DNA from: Solenopsis invicta
Taxonomy: Eukaryota; Arthropoda; Insecta; Hymenoptera; Formicidae
Direction of reading: 5' to 3'
Length of the DNA stretch: 64,000 bases
NCBI RefSeq assembly: GCF_016802725.1
Contig: NC_052666.1
Coordinates: forward strand, 6,117,001 to 6,181,000
Part shown: one piece after another, positions 54,901 to 64,000 of the stretch
Position numbering within the stretch: position 1 is the stretch's first letter
Layout of the letters: every line of letters begins with the position of its first letter
Made by a program: the position numbers and the translations under genes
The notes under the pieces: generated by a model
Told to the model about the DNA's origin: nothing
Databases searched by the model: none
The model's input: only the letters and a program-made list of their open reading frames with translations

Positions 54901-57900
54901 AACCAATCTCTATCATACTTTTCTCCGTTAATTTTTGTTCCATGAAAAATATTTTTAGAGCAATATCGAGAAGCATTTGTGAATTCTCTCTTTGATTTAT
55001 CAAATGGTCCATTGCGATGTTGACAGTCTAAAGGTCCCTTCTTAATCCAGTAATCAACATCCGTTTTAGATAAATGACTCCAAAGACCAACATCAGAACA
55101 CTGAATATTTTGCAGCGATTTTGAAGAAATATTGGTATTGGGCATGTCATTATTTATTTGATTTTTCTCATTTGTAGATACAGTTTTCTCTGAATTTGAA
55201 TCAGCGTCTTCAAATGTAGGATCCTGTATATTCAAAATATAAATGCTACGTTATTTTTTATTCCATTAAATTAAATCACTCCAAATCTAAAGTGTAAATG
55301 CTTTATCAAATGTGTAAAATATGAATATGAAAGAAATACATTCTTTTTCAAACGCTGTGCCTACAATTTCTTTCTAGATTATTAACTTATTGTTAGTTAA
55401 ATAGTAAAACACAATACCTGTGAATTTGAGTTTTCAATTTCCTGTGATTTTTCCTTCGCACTTATAAAATTTGTAATTTTTGTTAATTTCTTTTGAGCTT
55501 CTTCCAATTCTTGCTTTCTTTTTCTTTTTTGGGAGCCACTTTCGTACACTCTTTTCATTGTTAATAAACGATTTTAGAATAATAAAGAAGTATCTGCGAT
55601 TATGCGATTTCAAGTTAGAGCACTGATCGTTTACTCGCACATCGACCGTCTGCAGCATGCGTTAAAGCAAAAGATCTCGAAAAAGACAAAGACAAAACAG
55701 TGACTTGGTAGGAAAAAAAAAGAAGACAGTCTACGAATAGACGGTCAAGTGTTTTAACTTGAAATCGCGGATACTTCTTTATTATTCTAAAATCATTTAC
55801 TAACAATGAAAAGAATATACGAAAATGAGTCCCAAAAAAGAAAAAAAAGCACAAGGATTGGAAGAAGCTCTAAAAAAATTAACAAAAATTACAAATTTTA
55901 TACGTGCGAAGGAAAAATTGCAGAAAATTGAAAACTTAAATGCAAAGGTGTTGTGTTTTAATATTTAACTAACAATAAGTTAATAATCGTGAAAAAAATG
56001 GTCGGCGCATTTTAGAAAGATTTTATGCCTTTTATATATTCATATTTTACACACGTGACAAAGCATTACACTTTAGATTTGGAGTGATTTAACTTAATGG
56101 AATAAAAAATAACGTAGCATTTATATTTTGAATATACATGCAGGATCCTACTTACGCATGAAGGCACTGATTTAAATTCAGAGAAAGCTGAAATATCTAC
56201 AAATGCAGTTGAGAAAAATCAAATGAATAATGATATGACCATTGACCAATACTAATAATGCATATCCTTTCGCAATCGCTGCAAAATATTCAGTGATTTG
56301 ATGTTGGTCTTATTTAGAATCACACATTTGTCTAAAACATATTTTTTATAGTTGATTACTGGATTAAGAAGGGACCTTCAGACTATCAACATCGCAATAG
56401 ACCATTTAAAAAATCGAAGAGAGAGTATTCACAAATGCTTCTTGATAGTGCTCTAAAAATATTTTTCACGAAATAAAAATTAACGGAGAAAAGTATAACA
56501 GAGATTTATTATTGTTTTGTATGTAAAATATTTTCTACATTGATTTTATTAAGACTTTATAGAGGCCCCTGCAAATTCATCTCTAGCAACACAAAATTCA
56601 GAAAATATTTCTTTTATGTAATACTGAAAACGTATTTTTTTTTCATTTTTTCCGTTAATTTAATACTCGTATGAAATTAGTTGTATGGAACTTTGGGGCC
56701 CTTGCTGGCGCGGGGCCCTAAGCAACTGCTTATATTGCTTATGCCAAAATCCGGCCCTGAGCAGCACACGTGGCGACATGCGCCAAATTGACATGCAATT
56801 TGTGACTTTAACATCCCTCATATCACGCGTATGTCTCCGAGAGGAGTCTAGATGCTACAAAATGAGGAGAAATGAAAGGAATGGGGATGGTCGTCGCTGA
56901 AATGGACAAAAATGAGCAACTCGGCCATAGGCCTACGTTAAAGTATCGATATAGAGCAAAACGTTATCTATAAAACTATTTTTGTTATATAATTCTGTAA
57001 AATTATTTTTTTGCGATTATATTATTATAATTAACTTCATTTTGAGACACGTATATTTGTTACTTGACTCTCTTTCTTTCTATCTGTTACATTTGCACGC
57101 ACGCACGCACGCACACGCACGCACGCACGCACATACATACGCGCTAATAACCTTATTACAAAATTTCTAGCTCGTAGAAGACTTTAACAGACAGTATCCC
57201 GAAAAAGAATCGATATTTCCTAAAAGGTGGAATATTATTAAAAAAGTTATTATTGACCAACTACAGCAATTGAATAAACGCCTCAGTGTTTCAGATACAG
57301 CTCTTATATCTATTTTACCAGCAATATCTTCTGGTATAGACATTTTACCATTGCATTAAAATTGTATTATTAAAATGTTCGTGTTTAATTAGTGGATTAG
57401 TTATAAATTTTTCTTTTTTTAATAGATAAACAAGATGCGGTAATTTTTTATTTACTTCCGATTCTTATCGAATCTCGTAGAGCAGGAGGTTATAAAAGGA
57501 AAAGAAATACGAACTGTGAGCAGGATAGTGAAAACAGCATCAGAAAGTTAACGTTACAAGAATGTAGAGATGCGTTTATGTTACATGTGCAGGTATTTAA
57601 ATAAAAAAATAAAATATATATAAATATTAAATCTTTTATGAGTATGAATAGTATTTTAGTTCGAATTACTACTTTATATAGACTGTTGCTGATTTGGATC
57701 GTGCTTTATATGATTTCAAGAGAAGACTGCAAAGAAACAAAGATACTTTTCAACCGACACCTCTTATAGTTGGACCTTTAGTAAACATCGAATCATCATA
57801 CGTGATTGTAAACGACCAAAAGTTTAAGGTGGATTCATGTTTGCAAGCTATTGAATTAACTTTCAAGATATTCTTTGCTGTTGATTGCAAGTATCCAACA

Positions 57901-58032
57901 TATGCAGAAACGTTTTGGATATTTTTACAAAAATCTGGTTTCGATATTCACTTACAAGAGAAATGTAACAACTCATTAAACGTTTTGTTAGGTCGCGTTA
58001 ACGCAGAAATGGAGCGTTTAGTTGCGACATAA
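50411..58032 (+). CDS. Spliced partner gene of the CMC-like transposon (function unknown)
   Basis: Exons read from splice sites: 50411-50440 (MYNDTSDKYG, donor GTAAGA), 50870-51088, 51613-about 51797, 51989-52227, 52296-52465, 57171-57333, 57426-57592 and 57682-58032 (ends EMERLVAT, TAA). Junction phases agree for exons 1-2 and for 4-8. Exon 3 is a problem: its frame meets TAG at 51769-51771, and the downstream part (LSVADKLTNFVL) needs a one-base shift; its donor also lies beside a long (TA)n tract. Later exons encode LVEDFNRQYPEKESIFPKRW, then QDAVIFYLLPILIESRR, then PTPLIVGPLVNIESSYVIVN and KYPTYAETFWIFLQ. No known domain is recognised; the same gene type occurs at 530-1740. It could be the CACTA TnpA-like accessory protein, which is inference. 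The gene may be slightly broken in exon 3. Confidence 0.65.
51101..51183. repeat. (AC)n/(ACGC)n microsatellite
   Basis: In the intron after exon 2. Confidence 0.95.
51822..51912. repeat. Long (TA)n microsatellite
   Basis: About 80 bases of TA followed by GTATGTATG, right after exon 3 of the partner gene; may obscure its donor site. Confidence 0.95.
52893..55558 (-). CDS. hAT transposase (ZMYM1-like), two exons, apparently intact
   Basis: Exon 1 is 55418-55558 (MKRVYESGSQKRKRKQELEE..., donor CAG|GTATTG); exon 2 is 52893-55223 (acceptor ATATACAG, DPTFEDADSNSE...). The junction is in phase and gives about 823 aa with no stop. A long frame from an internal ATG at 55235 also exists but starts within the intron. 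Domains: TTF-type zinc finger (YSPATGCVYCFVCKIFS, about residue 160), catalytic region with FSISVDSTPD, a DNAANM motif and PCAGHSLNL, RWNAHA, and a C-terminal hAT dimerisation region (NCSGERSFSKLKRIKSYLR, about residue 763). Such proteins are often named zinc finger MYM-type protein 1-like. Cuts and pastes DNA in the nucleus. Lies antisense within an intron of the partner gene. Confidence 0.92.
55806..56570 (+). pseudogene. Inverted, decayed copy of the hAT transposase 5' region
   Basis: The plus strand has ATG at about 55802 (MKRIYENESQ, frameshifted soon after), then at about 56142 the exon 2 start (GATCCTACTTACG), then DYWIKKGPSDYQHRN at about 56353-56398 and YYCFVCKIF at about 56510, interspersed with stops. 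The rest of the gene is deleted up to the terminal repeat. The 55559-55805 interval between the two start codons is itself an inverted repeat and could act as a two-way promoter. Confidence 0.85.
57095..57135. repeat. (ACGC)n microsatellite
   Basis: Just upstream of exon 6 of the partner gene. Confidence 0.9.
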
Positions 58033-58076
58033 TTTTTCCGAACATAAATATCATTTCATGTGCAATCGTTAATAAG

Positions 58077-60647
58077 ATGTTTCGGTGCTATATTTGTAGT
58101 ACATTTTTATGTTTCGATAATAAGTCGCTTCTAAATCATTACAAAGAATTCCATCCTTTATTAAAAATATATAGATGTAACGATAATAATTGCAGCAGAT
58201 CTTTTGCTATATTTGATTCTTTTAAGAAACATAGATATAACAAACATTTATCAGAGACTAATATTACATATAATAACCAAACTATAAAACAATATGATCA
58301 AAACGCGGATTTTATAGATGCAATAGATAAAGTCTTAACAGTGGGAACAAATCAACGTATACAACATTATGAAGATAAAAAATGTGAAAATGTGGAGTAT
58401 ATAATAGATCCCATACAAATTAAGTCTGATTCTGATATTGAAACTGATTTAGAAGACGATTTATTTTTCGACATTCCACAAAACGATGGCCACACTAGTG
58501 AAGCGACAAACGTAAAATTTGAGGAACATAAAGAAATTATTAATTTCACAAGTAAATTATACACTTATTTAGACGTACCTCGTGTTAGGGTAAATGATAT
58601 TGTGAGAAGTACAGGAAATCTCATCGACAATTATTTACTTTTACTAGAAAAACATTTATTAAATCGACTTGAAACTTTTAATTTAAGTTTAGATTCAATA
58701 TCTGCTATTAAAGAAGTATTCGCAGATTTTAGTGATCCTTTCACGGATTGTAAAAGCGAATGGCGTTTTTTTAAATTGTTAAAATGCTATGATACATTTA
58801 TACTTCCTGAACAATATTTAATCGGAGAAAGAGAAGAATTCCGAGAAAAGAATGGCGTAAATATTATTCAAAGTATTTCAGTGTATGCACAGTTTATTCC
58901 TCTTCGCAAAGTTTTTCAAAAAATATTTGAAATCCCAAATCTTTTTGACGAAACATTAAGATATTACCAATCGCTGAGATCAAATAACAATATTATAGAA
59001 AATTTTGTTCAGGGATCTCTTTGGGAAGAGATAAGTTCGCATTTCATAGGAAAGATTGTTTATCCTATTTTTTTATTTTTTGATGATTATGAGAATAATA
59101 ATGTGTTAGGCTCTCATAAAGGCTTATCTAAGTGTGGCGCAGTTTATGTAACTATACCATGTTTACCTCCTTACATGCAATCAAAGTTAGAGAATATCTT
59201 TCTGTTCCTTTTATTTAACTCACTTGATCGACAAATGTTTGGCAATAGAAGTGTTTTTCAAAAAGCAATTGACGAGTTGCATTACCTACAAACAGAAGGT
59301 ATAACAATTAAACATAAAGATGGAAACAAGCAAGTATATTTTGTTTTGTCTTTAGTCGTGGGAGACAATTTGGGTGTTCATTCTATTTTTGGTTTCGTGG
59401 AAAGTTTCAATGCTACATTTTTTTGTCGATTCTGTCTAATTAATAGAAAATGTATTTGTGATTTCTTAGATGAACGTATGTGCATTCTCCGTAATGTAGA
59501 TAATTATACTTCACTTTTGGCATTAAAGGATGTGAGTAAATCTGGTATAGTTAGTCAGTGTGTGTTCAATGATTTAGATTATTTTCACGTTACAAAAAAT
59601 TTAGGTGTAGATGTTATGCATGACATTTTAGAAGGTGTATGCAGATACGATTTGGCGTTATTTCTAAATTATTTTATTGCTAAGAAATACTTAACTTTAA
59701 TAGATGTTAATACTAGAATAAGATCATTTCGATACAGTCACAAACATAATATTAATAAACCTGTGGAAATCACAGAACAAAACTTAAAAAATAAAGCAAT
59801 CATAATGAGTTCTGCCGAAATGTTGTTATTAGTAAGGCATTTTTGTTTAATTATCGGCTCTTTTATTCCACAGGAAGACGAATGTTGGCAGCTTGTTATT
59901 CTTTTAAAGCAAATAATCGACATTACAACTAGTTCAAGAGTTCATTGTGAAACGTATCATTTATTAGACACTATTATTAATGAATATTTAACTTTATTAA
60001 ATAACCAATTCCCAGGCAAGATAAAACCGAAACATCACTTTTTAATTCATTATGCTCGAATAATGAAGCTTGTCGGTGTATTATGGAAAACTAATTGTAT
60101 GCGATACGAAGGTAAACATAAAGAAGGAAAAAAAACATCCCAAGCTACAAATAGTCGAGCAAATATTTCAAGAACAATAGCTATAAAACACCAACTGCTT
60201 TTAAACTACAGGTTGCAATATAATATTTCATCCTGCCATTTGTTAACTCTTGGACCAGTTGCCCAAAAGAATGTACGCGAAATACCTTTTGTTAATAATT
60301 GTATTACACCTTTTCAAGTAGAATTTAACATATTAATTGCTAAGTGGATATGTTACAACAATAATATTATTAACAAAAGAGCCATTATCGTTACATTCAA
60401 CGAAGAAGGAGTAGATTTTTATTTTGTGCACACTATTATTATTAATAAAGAACAAAATGACTTTGTTATTTTAACTAAAAGAATGTTACAGTGCTATCTA
60501 GATGAACATGTACAATCCTACAAAATTTATGATAATACTTGTTTTGAGTGGGTTTATTTAACTAAGAAGAATTTATTTAATTCTGTTGTAACACATTGCG
60601 TTAGGCTTAGTGAAAGCGAAATTTATATTGTTAAAAAATGGTTTTAA
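58077..60647 (+). CDS. Zinc-finger Tnp2-like transposase of the CMC-like element
   Basis: Single exon of 856 aa from ATG 58077 to TAA 60647, 44 bases after the partner gene's stop. Two C2H2-type fingers at the N-terminus (CYICSTFLCFDNKSLLNHYKEFH; YRCNDNNCSRSF...HRYNKH), then an acidic segment and a long domain with VDVMHDILEGVCRYDLALF (about residue 512), KPKHHFLIHYARI (about 651) and MRYEGKHKEGKK (about 677). MHDxxEGV followed by KxHxLxHY is the pattern I associate with Tnp2-type CACTA transposases and their animal relatives; this is from memory. No stop or frameshift, so it may be active. AATAAA-like AAATAAATG follows at about 60657. Confidence 0.75.
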   Translation: MFRCYICSTFLCFDNKSLLNHYKEFHPLLKIYRCNDNNCSRSFAIFDSFKKHRYNKHLSETNITYNNQTIKQYDQNADFIDAIDKVLTVGTNQRIQHYEDKKCENVEYIIDPIQIKSDSDIETDLEDDLFFDIPQNDGHTSEATNVKFEEHKEIINFTSKLYTYLDVPRVRVNDIVRSTGNLIDNYLLLLEKHLLNRLETFNLSLDSISAIKEVFADFSDPFTDCKSEWRFFKLLKCYDTFILPEQYLIGEREEFREKNGVNIIQSISVYAQFIPLRKVFQKIFEIPNLFDETLRYYQSLRSNNNIIENFVQGSLWEEISSHFIGKIVYPIFLFFDDYENNNVLGSHKGLSKCGAVYVTIPCLPPYMQSKLENIFLFLLFNSLDRQMFGNRSVFQKAIDELHYLQTEGITIKHKDGNKQVYFVLSLVVGDNLGVHSIFGFVESFNATFFCRFCLINRKCICDFLDERMCILRNVDNYTSLLALKDVSKSGIVSQCVFNDLDYFHVTKNLGVDVMHDILEGVCRYDLALFLNYFIAKKYLTLIDVNTRIRSFRYSHKHNINKPVEITEQNLKNKAIIMSSAEMLLLVRHFCLIIGSFIPQEDECWQLVILLKQIIDITTSSRVHCETYHLLDTIINEYLTLLNNQFPGKIKPKHHFLIHYARIMKLVGVLWKTNCMRYEGKHKEGKKTSQATNSRANISRTIAIKHQLLLNYRLQYNISSCHLLTLGPVAQKNVREIPFVNNCITPFQVEFNILIAKWICYNNNIINKRAIIVTFNEEGVDFYFVHTIIINKEQNDFVILTKRMLQCYLDEHVQSYKIYDNTCFEWVYLTKKNLFNSVVTHCVRLSESEIYIVKKWF

Positions 60648-61043
60648 AGAAATACCAAATAAATGAAATTATCATTGAAAAGTGTGTATTTATATTTTTA
60701 TATATATATAAGTATTTATATATATATAATTTAATTATCCTCAGTATTTTTATTGCCATTAAGGCAATTATACATATTGCAACATAGTATGGAGAGAAGA
60801 CATATTTAGTATGGTAATTTTTCTTTTACGTGCATTCTACGTATGATAAAACGCGCTCTCGAAAAAGTCCCATACTTGATAGAAATATATATTTCTGCGT
60901 ATAGTTTTATTCTTTGCTCTCTAAATTTCCTATACTTTCTTGAAATCTTTTGCATATTATGACTATATCCTAGCCGTGCAAGATTAGTATGGTATTTACT
61001 TTCTTCGTGTATGCTTGTATTTTCGAGAAAAATTTTCTGCGTG

Positions 61044-63387
61044 TACACACATAGAATATGTCAGTGACACAATATACATGATATATACATAAATTTAATT
61101 ACGAAAATATCTTTTATGTACTTCCTTGCATGTATATATATTTCTATGCACATGTATTTACCTTAGAACATATACATATTGGAAGCGGCGTGTGCCGTCA
61201 ACATCTATTATACCTTATTGATACATTTTACTCGATACGCATGCGTCAATCATGTTGCATGTGTGTATGTGTGACAAACTAAAACATATGTATATGTGTA
61301 TATATATTATCCAATCGCATAAGTGCATTGACAGATTTCGTACTGATAAGGATAGATAGATGTTGGCAATACTTTTACTACGTACGCCAGATAGACTATG
61401 CCTCTTCCAGTATAAATGTTCTAAGGTATTTACATGTATATATAGGTACTTTTCCATATGCATACTCTATACCTATATTGAAATAGGTAAAGGATTATAT
61501 GTTTATGGAAAGAAATATAAATTTACTAATACATGTATATATGTATATATATAAATTTATTTTTTAATGTACTATATTCATAAATATTACATTAAAATTA
61601 AACTTTGAAGTATTTTGAACAAAATATTAGACATTATTTCTTTGATTAAAGCATTCTATAAATAAGAAACTTAAAAAATGAAGGTATGCTAACTTAAGTT
61701 ACAAAATAAACTTATTCTAAATAAATACATTATTTATTTGAAAAGTTATTAAACAAATCAAAATGTTTGTTCCATATTAATACTATTAATAATTAATACA
61801 TACAATCTTATATACCTCCTATATGTGTCTACAACGACGTATATGCCACGTTTATGTATATCATTATCGTGGCTTTCTAGCTCTTTTTCTCTCTCATTCT
61901 TTTTCTTTTGCACTCTCCCTCTGTTCATTTCTCTCTTTCTTTCCTTTTCCTTCTCTTTGCTTACTTTCTCTCTCTCTCTCTCTCTCATTCTTGTAATTAC
62001 ACATACTCTAATATTCACAATTTCCCTCATGTACTCATATTCTCAGGTACAATACATTCACACGCTTTACACAGGCACAACTTACGTATAATATACTGCA
62101 TGAGAACTCTAATCTAAATAATATATGTATATATATAAATATATATTTTATCTATATGAAAAGCATCAGTCTCTATGTGCTAATGACTATCTCAGTGTCT
62201 CGTCTGACATCGATCTTATAATCTATAAAAATCAATTAAACGCTATCACGTATAATATGGCGTATGTTCATGTGCATATCAGACTACTCCCTTTGTCGAT
62301 CAGATCGAATCACTGAGATACATCGAGCATTTCATATAATACCGGAAAATATATATTTTTGTGTAAAAAAAAATAATCAACTTCTTAAGAATTAAATACT
62401 TATAGCAGCTGAGACGATTTGTTGATGTAAAGGAATTAATAAAACAATTAACGTTGTGTTTAAGGCTCCTGATCCCTTACTACACCCATATTGAATTATG
62501 ATGTGGAAACAAGAAATGCTATGATTTTTTTCTTGAATAATATGTCAAAATAAATCATTTATTTGAATGCGTATTTGATTATACACTAAGAATAATATTT
62601 TAAATTGACCAGACGTATGGTAAAATATAAACCATCGAAATTTTATCCTTATAATTACTAAATATATAATTGTTTTGACTAAACAATCTGGTAGCCTTAT
62701 AACAAAATGGTTCGGTAACTAAGTTTTTGGTATCAGTATACAAAATTTAGATGGTTTATATTTCACCAGATGAATTTAATGATAGTGGTACCTCAAAAGC
62801 ATTACTAAGAATATAAAAAGTTTACAGATTGTTCTATTATTACGTTCGTGTATTTGTGTAAAATTTGAACACAATGCTCTTGTTAGTTTAAAGGTTATTT
62901 AATTTTTTGTTTATTACTGATAAAAGGCTTTTAAACGAGCAAGTAGATCTATAACAATTTGTTCATGAATATTTATTAGAGTTTTGTTAGTATATGTAAT
63001 ATGAATATGGCTGCAGTAAGGCATCAGTAACCTTAACTTTTTGTACATAAACCAAATGGTTACAAAAATTTTACACATATTTAGATTTAATATTTTTATA
63101 ATAACTCACACTATATAAAAACGCAATAAAGTTGAATTGAAAAATGTATGTTCTGTTTAACAATTATATTAAAACATTTGTTTAAATAAAAACTTTAACT
63201 CTGATTTTATAATCAGAGTTAAAGTTTTACACTTACATAAGTATTATGTACTTGTATTATGTATTATGTACTATTACACTTATGTGTAATAGTGGAAAAG
63301 TAACGTATTGACCTCTATATGGTAGAACTATTAACTTCCTACTTATGTTATCAACAGACCACATTTCAAGTAAATTATTAATTTTTT
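61044..63387. other. AT-rich intergenic DNA
   Basis: No supported gene. (CT)n-rich at about 61960-61990. A perfect palindrome lies at 63188-63227. A pair of short inverted segments (ATGGT.AAATATAAACCATC at about 62615 and its reverse at about 62750) could mark a small MITE, but no target duplication is clear. Confidence 0.4.
63188..63227. repeat. Perfect short palindrome
   Basis: AAAACTTTAACTCTGATT, then TTAT, then its exact reverse complement: an 18-bp stem with a 4-base loop. Confidence 0.9.
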
Positions 63388-64000
63388 TCAATACTGTATG
63401 TCGAACAAAGATGAATTACATGGCTTGGAGTAAAAATCATTTTGTAAACTGTAGCTATAACCTAAAAAAGCTGCTGAATCTTTATGGGTAACAAAATTTT
63501 TTATTTCAACTATTGTTTTATTTTTCAACTGTACAAATCGGTCAGCAATTTTATTAATATTTAAACAATATTCGATAGTTTTAAGTTTTTTGTACTGAGG
63601 AGGATTACAAGTATTTATTAAGGGTCCATCAGAATGTTCCATTAACAATTCTGTAGACAAATTATTATCAGTATTCTTAGTAGACATTAAAACATTCTCT
63701 TCAACGATTCGACGAACAACTTGTTGCAGGGGTTGGGAACTTTTACGAACCATTTTTTTTAACTTTTGCAGAAAATTTTCAAATGGAAAAGCACTAAAGT
63801 TGTCTAGCGAACCGAATAATCTTACACAATCGCTCAAGTGCAATAAACTGTGTATGTTATGTGAAATGAAATCTGGACCATAGATTTGAATAGAATTAGT
63901 AATAAAATGCTTTATGAGCTCGTGAGCGTAAGAAATATAACGTTCATGCTTTGAATAATAATTACTAATTAAGATAGTGCTCGCCAAGCTGAGTGTAATA
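63388..64000 (-). CDS. C-terminal part of another Tnp2-like transposase, runs off the window
   Basis: A minus-strand frame is open from the right edge of the window to TGA at 63388, about 200 residues. It contains YGPDFISHNIHSLLHLSDCV, RLFGSLDNFSAFPFENFLQ and KKMVRKSSQPLQQVVRR. The HNIHxLLHL...FGSLDxFSAFPFEN pattern is, from memory, common at the C-terminal end of arthropod Tnp2-type transposases; here it ends with a further roughly 90 residues to FDIQY. It is a different family from 58077-60647. No stop within the visible part; the start lies outside. Confidence 0.75.
   Translation of the reverse strand, partial: ITLSLASTILISNYYSKHERYISYAHELIKHFITNSIQIYGPDFISHNIHSLLHLSDCVRLFGSLDNFSAFPFENFLQKLKKMVRKSSQPLQQVVRRIVEENVLMSTKNTDNNLSTELLMEHSDGPLINTCNPPQYKKLKTIEYCLNINKIADRFVQLKNKTIVEIKNFVTHKDSAAFLGYSYSLQNDFYSKPCNSSLFDIQY

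Larger units (their letters stand above)
52723..56759 (-). mobile_element. hAT transposon, head-to-head composite, 8-bp target duplication
   Basis: Ends CAGGGCCGGATTTAGG at 52723 and, reversed, CAGGGCCGGATTTTGG at 56759. The duplication AGCAGCAC is exact on both sides (52715-52722, 56760-56767). The left part carries an intact minus-strand transposase gene; the right part (about 55690-56759) is a decayed, internally deleted plus-strand copy of the same gene. Confidence 0.93.
52487..56927. mobile_element. TIR element (MITE type) in the intron, split by a hAT
   Basis: Ends TGGCCGAGTTGC at 52487 and, reversed, at 56927, with TA outside each (52485-52486, 56928-56929). Inverted arms of about 140 bases (CATCTAGACT.CTCTCGGAGA, ATACGCGTGATATGAGGGAT). 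Without the inner hAT it is about 0.4 kb and non-coding. Confidence 0.85.
49974..61043 (+). mobile_element. 11-kb CMC/CACTA-like DNA transposon with two genes
   Basis: A perfect 22-bp inverted repeat begins CACGCAGAAAATTTTTCTCG at 49974 and, reversed, ends at 61043; TA flanks both ends (49972-49973 and 61044-61045). Motifs related to TAGTATGG/CCATACTA recur near both ends (about 50141, 50176, 60786, 60811, 60867, 60988), as subterminal repeats do in CACTA elements. It carries a spliced partner gene (50411-58032) and a transposase-like gene (58077-60647). About 4.4 kb of its length is a later nested insertion (52487-56927). Confidence 0.75.

Overview
The window looks like a repeat-rich stretch of a eukaryotic, most likely hymenopteran (possibly ant), chromosome. 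This is inferred from spliced transposon genes, Tc1/mariner copies with TA target duplications, many short inverted-repeat elements, AT-rich spacers, and a short (AACCT)n run, the insect telomere motif. No ordinary cellular gene is secure; the only candidate is a proline-rich spliced gene on the minus strand at 29.7-31.4 kb.

Layout. 0.5-1.75 kb (minus): exons of a transposon-encoded gene related to one at 50-58 kb. 2.0-6.5 kb: a long palindrome, a microsatellite and two solo LTRs. 6.8-9.6 kb: two mariner copies of different families, one with an intact transposase frame. 9.6-18.2 kb: a complete Ty3/Gypsy-type element (9983-17753, TSD ACCT) inserted in a multi-copy arthropod gene remnant. 19.6-22.6 kb: nested terminal-inverted-repeat elements. 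24.4-28.4 kb: a TTAA-flanked element holding a second element with CACAGTG ends, a 5-bp TSD and a 121-bp satellite. 28.6-29.75 kb: the 3' end of a GC-rich non-LTR element. 32-38 kb: a large inverted repeat with a tRNA-Asp-like SINE, a DD41D composite element and a minus-strand solo LTR. 38.3-45.3 kb: a second Gypsy element (minus) whose LTRs look identical. 45.9-47.6 kb: two large foldbacks. 48.4-49.8 kb: a second, frameshifted copy of the first mariner. 49.97-61.04 kb: an 11-kb two-gene element with 22-bp TIRs starting CAC and TA duplications, carrying a spliced partner gene and a zinc-finger Tnp2-like transposase; one intron holds a small TIR element, which itself holds an apparently intact hAT. 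63.4-64 kb (minus): the end of another Tnp2-like gene.

How the parts work together. Both Gypsy elements share a tRNA-Lys primer site, gag and pol joined by a conserved -1 slippery heptamer GGGAAAC followed by a stem-loop, and a short conserved C-terminal module after integrase. All LTR types carry arrays of small hairpins downstream of their TATA boxes. Three DNA transposons of unrelated superfamilies have a head-to-head composite structure. These shared architectures, and the 11-kb two-gene element, are the observations most worth following up. All coordinates and repeat alignments were read by eye.
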